A stretch of 62,000 nucleotides of DNA from Phoronis australis (taxonomy: Eukaryota > Phoronida > Phoronidae), in NCBI GenBank assembly GCA_002633005.1, contig NMRA01000662.1, forward strand, positions 9,375 through 71,374. Direction: 5' to 3'. Positions 58,739 through 62,000 of the stretch are shown one piece after another. The notes under the pieces are model-generated. The model saw only the letters and a list, made by a program, of their open reading frames with translations, had not been told where the DNA came from and ran no database searches. The stretch's first letter is position 1; every line of letters starts with the position of its first letter. The translations under genes were made by a program, and so were the position numbers.

Positions 58739-59738
58739 TCCTCATGCAAATGTGATACTAGATTAGCTTAAACAGAGAATCGGGAGGAAGTCATCAGCTG
58801 AAGATGCAACATCGAATGTGTAGCAGATGTTACAGAATTCAACTTTGCTTATTTTATTTTATTTTATTTTAAAAGTTATTTGACAGACCATACCTACTCA
58901 AATGAATCGAAAAGTACTGAAGAGCTGAAGACAGAAATTTTTACTAAGTCATACTAACGCCTCGACAAATTTACAGTATTTGAGAGACCAACAACTTTAG
59001 TCGCTGTTTGTGTGTTTACACCAAGAATATTTTAAAAAGGCAAAAAACAAAAACAAATAAACATAAATTTATTACGTGTTATTTGATAAAAATATCACCC
59101 ACTCATAGCAGTTTTCATTAGTTAAGTTTGGCAGTGGTTTCTTGAGGAATAATTAATTAAAAAAACATAGGCTAACGATTTTTGAATTACCTTGTATTAT
59201 AACCAGATTGATGAAGTCGAATGCTTTCCAAAAATCTACTAACTATACCCCATAGTTAACAAGTTAGTAAAACTTCTTCTTGTCTTATGACTAATTCATA
59301 TTCAAAGTTACTGAGTATCAAATGCAATACACATACTTACCACAAGTACATACTTGAAAATTTAGGCCAATGTTCCCATGCATGCAATAATGTGGTTTAT
59401 ACAAAGTGTTTCACATACAGGGTCATACATTTGCCCTTCACTTACAGACCCCAAGTGCTTTGCATGCAAGTGAGTGTGGCTAATTCCTGACATGGCCCAT
59501 GTGTGTATTTATATGTGGTAGAATAAAGTATTGTGCCCCAACTACTCAAAACTGTTGTTCCTCAAGCTTGGTAGATGGCCTAATACCACGTTCACTTTTT
59601 GCAGACTGAACACCAGACTGAGTATTTTTGCTATAAAATTTCTTAACTAGTGGTAAAGATGAACACTTGCAAGAGTTACCCCAAAACTGTTATTTTCAGT
59701 GGAACTGTTACAGCAACACTGCTTACTTCAAAGGATAA

Positions 59739-59903
59739 ACATGCACAGGGGAAGGATATACATGTACAGGGGCACGGTATACATGCACAGGGGCAGGATA
59801 TACATGCACAGGGGCAGGATATACATGCACAGGGGCAGGGTATACATGCACAGGGGAAGGATATACATGCACAGGGGAAGGATATACATGCACAGGGGAA
59901 GGA
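59739..59903. repeat. 21-bp minisatellite, eight units
   Basis: ATACATGCACAGGGGCAGG-type units, with several overlapping false ORFs. Confidence 0.95.
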
Positions 59904-62000
59904 GTGGAGCTGATTTATAAACTTTGTACACAGTGAACACTCTTTAACAATAAACATCACTGTAAAAGAGATACTACTGTGAGAAACCTAACTTCTATGT
60001 AACAGAATAACTGCAAGCATCATGTCCTAACTCATGTGAAGAAACCTAGTATACGGCAAAAATTCATCAAACTCCAAGAAAATATCTGAGCTGGTCATTT
60101 TTTCATTTTTCAAAAACTAACTGCATTGTTAAAAAAGCTCAAACTTTCATCATGTGAAGACGGTATTGATTATTTATTAACTTCTTTTTGATTTGCATTG
60201 GTCATAGCACAGATTTCTACAATCGACATAAAAGTTTACCATGTACTAAAAGTTGCAGTTGTAACAAGTCAGTACAAAACACTGCATAAAAGCGCAAATC
60301 CTGGTGGTGAAAATCCAAGCCAGTAGGTGAAAGCAAACAATGAATGAAGATGAATGAACAGAGAACGTCAAAAAAAGAAAATTTATTAGCAATTTCATGA
60401 AACATTTTAGAGTGACAAATGGGGACCTAGGTGTCCACTTGTTGACCTAACCTGTTGAGGGGTTGGAGACTAGACCAACAGAAACACATAGTTTGACCAT
60501 GCAAACTTTACACTACTGTGTGAACAGAATACGAAAATTAAACGAATTAGAAAAGAACTTGTCACTTTTGAATACAATCTAACTAATGGCGGCATTTAGT
60601 GTTGAGCGATCAATTAACAGCCTTCCGAAAATTTCATTAGAGAAAGTTCCTTTTACTTTCCGACACTAGAAATTTAATCATTTCCAATGTTGACTGATAT
60701 CCATAATTAATTAGAAAAAGATCACCATCAAATCAAGTAGTCAGAATATCCACTTCTTGGAGATAGCATTGCAGTTGCAGCAGTTAGAACAATAAAGTTT
60801 AAAAAATCACAGCACTTAAAATAGTTTCCAACATTATCGAGAAGTTATAAGGATGAATAATCAAGTTAAAGTGAAAAGCTAACATTTTGGTGTTGTTCTT
60901 ACTAAAACTACAATTTAATGGTTACATTATCAAGCCACATAAAACTGTTAATAACAATTCACAATACCTAATCATTACATTGCATCGGCTCCAAGAGGAA
61001 TAGAACTAAATCTGACTGAGATTGAAAAAGGGTTAAAACAAACGCGTTGAAAATAGGCAAACTTCATCATTTCGGGAGTGCTGCACGATTAATTAATTAA
61101 GACTAAGATGATAGTAATTAGCATTGCAAATCCTCAAGCATAAGCAGTCGAATTGTATTTTTTTAAAAATTTAGAACCAAAATTGGGCTTTTCCGGTTCA
61201 AAGTATTCTCAACTGAAGAGGTAAGTATAAAGGCGACAAGAAGGAGTTAATAACAATGACAACAGAACTTGAACAGAACAACAAAAGTTGGGCACCCAGA
61301 CCTTACCACTCAGGGTGACTTAGCACTTGATGATTCAGGAGGGGTCAACAAAAGTGTTCAGGAACACTATGCAAGGTGGACTGACTAAAGCCTAGTGCCT
61401 CGTGTGGGCCCATTACAAGTGGTGCTACACAAACAGACAGAACTCACCATATGGGGGTGGCTAACCTAATTTTGAGGAAAAAAAAACAAAACACACAATA
61501 TCAAACACTAGGGAAGCAAACAAGGTCAAAGGTCACAGGTCGGGAATCACGTGACCACTGTTTGTGCAGTAAGCGCATACAGTTTCTCTGACGCGAACAA
61601 CTCCAAAGCATCATAAACTGGCAAACGGTTTCCATAGCAACGGGATGTGCAGTTGTGCTGGCGTCCTAATTGTGCTCAAAAAGCTTCTACGAGCTCAGGT
61701 GGGCATGCACTTTTGAATGACAATGACACCACACTTCAATCACTTGCTTAGAACAATTGTTGCAAAGGAATCTGTGTTTAGAAACACACACGGTATAACA
61801 ATAGAGCTGCAGTCACTAGCACAGCTCTGAGGTTTCCAAGGCATTATAACATCATTTGAAAAGCTTGTGAAGAGGCCTACGATGTCTTCAAGCACTGGGT
61901 TAGCGTCAGTCCCAAATATTACAAGAATGACCTTAGACTTTCACCGTTACCTAAACATGTGCTCCGAATGAACATTATGTTGCGTATTTTGATGTTATTT

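Larger units (their letters stand above)
55468..62000. other. Upstream CADPS intron, no exon found
   Basis: 6.5 kb without a segment matching the CAPS N-terminus on minus. Contains family D copy 2 (55738-55815), tandem doublets (55828-55913, 56884-56979) and two minisatellites (58597-58738, 59739-59903). The rest is A+T-rich and featureless to me. Confidence 0.6.

Noticed and set aside
59650-59960. ORFs on both strands
   Set aside because: Produced by the 21-bp array; repeated peptide of the array unit only.
61555-61640. Possible CADPS exon on minus (YDALELFASEKLYALTAQT)
   Set aside because: Has an acceptor-like ccag and looks protein-like, but does not match the CAPS N-terminus that I know and lacks a clear donor before the stop.

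Overview
This is a window of animal nuclear DNA: A+T-rich, intron-rich, full of minisatellites and small mobile elements, with assembly gaps. It holds the 3' parts of two convergent protein-coding genes. The plus-strand gene (nine exons, 501-7736) encodes the C-terminal peptidase domain of acylaminoacyl-peptidase (APEH/AARE), including the whole Ser-Asp-His triad. The minus-strand gene (21 exons, 55467 down to 13021) encodes about 969 residues of CADPS/CAPS, the calcium-dependent activator for secretion (UNC-31 family): the end of the N-terminal region, the C2 and PH domains, the MUN/DUF1041 region and the true C-terminus. Exon phases join without error in both genes. Their first exons lie outside the window (left for APEH, right for CADPS), so no promoter is visible. 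I cannot name the species. The intron sizes, many minisatellites and apparent allelic double copies suggest a highly heterozygous marine invertebrate.

Layout: 1-500 APEH intron with the end of a hAT-like element; 501-7736 APEH; 7737-13020 3' flanks of both genes, with back-to-back poly(A) signals near 8200-8245, a foldback element with a hammerhead-like core (9377-9580) and minisatellites; 13021-55467 CADPS; 55468-62000 more upstream CADPS intron in which I find no exon. Sequence gaps are at 21782-22542 and 37698-37827. Single n bases are at 10690, 24308, 27900 and 50216. The first three sit at the joins of long, nearly identical direct copies, which look like false duplications of two haplotypes.

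The two genes have unrelated jobs: cytosolic removal of N-acetylated residues from peptides, and priming of dense-core vesicles for exocytosis. They share only the convergent 3' ends.

Two patterns stand out. First, several tandem repeats span or abut splice junctions. The clearest is a 58-bp array of about 13 units next to a C2-domain exon, where nearly every unit repeats the real 5' splice site. Donor triplications occur at two more CADPS exons, an acceptor duplication at another, a donor-abutting array at a fifth, and a small donor duplication in APEH. Second, a dispersed ORF-less element of 1.2-1.7 kb (four copies, all antisense to the host gene) carries a motif about every 150 bp that fits the CTCF core consensus, several times perfectly.
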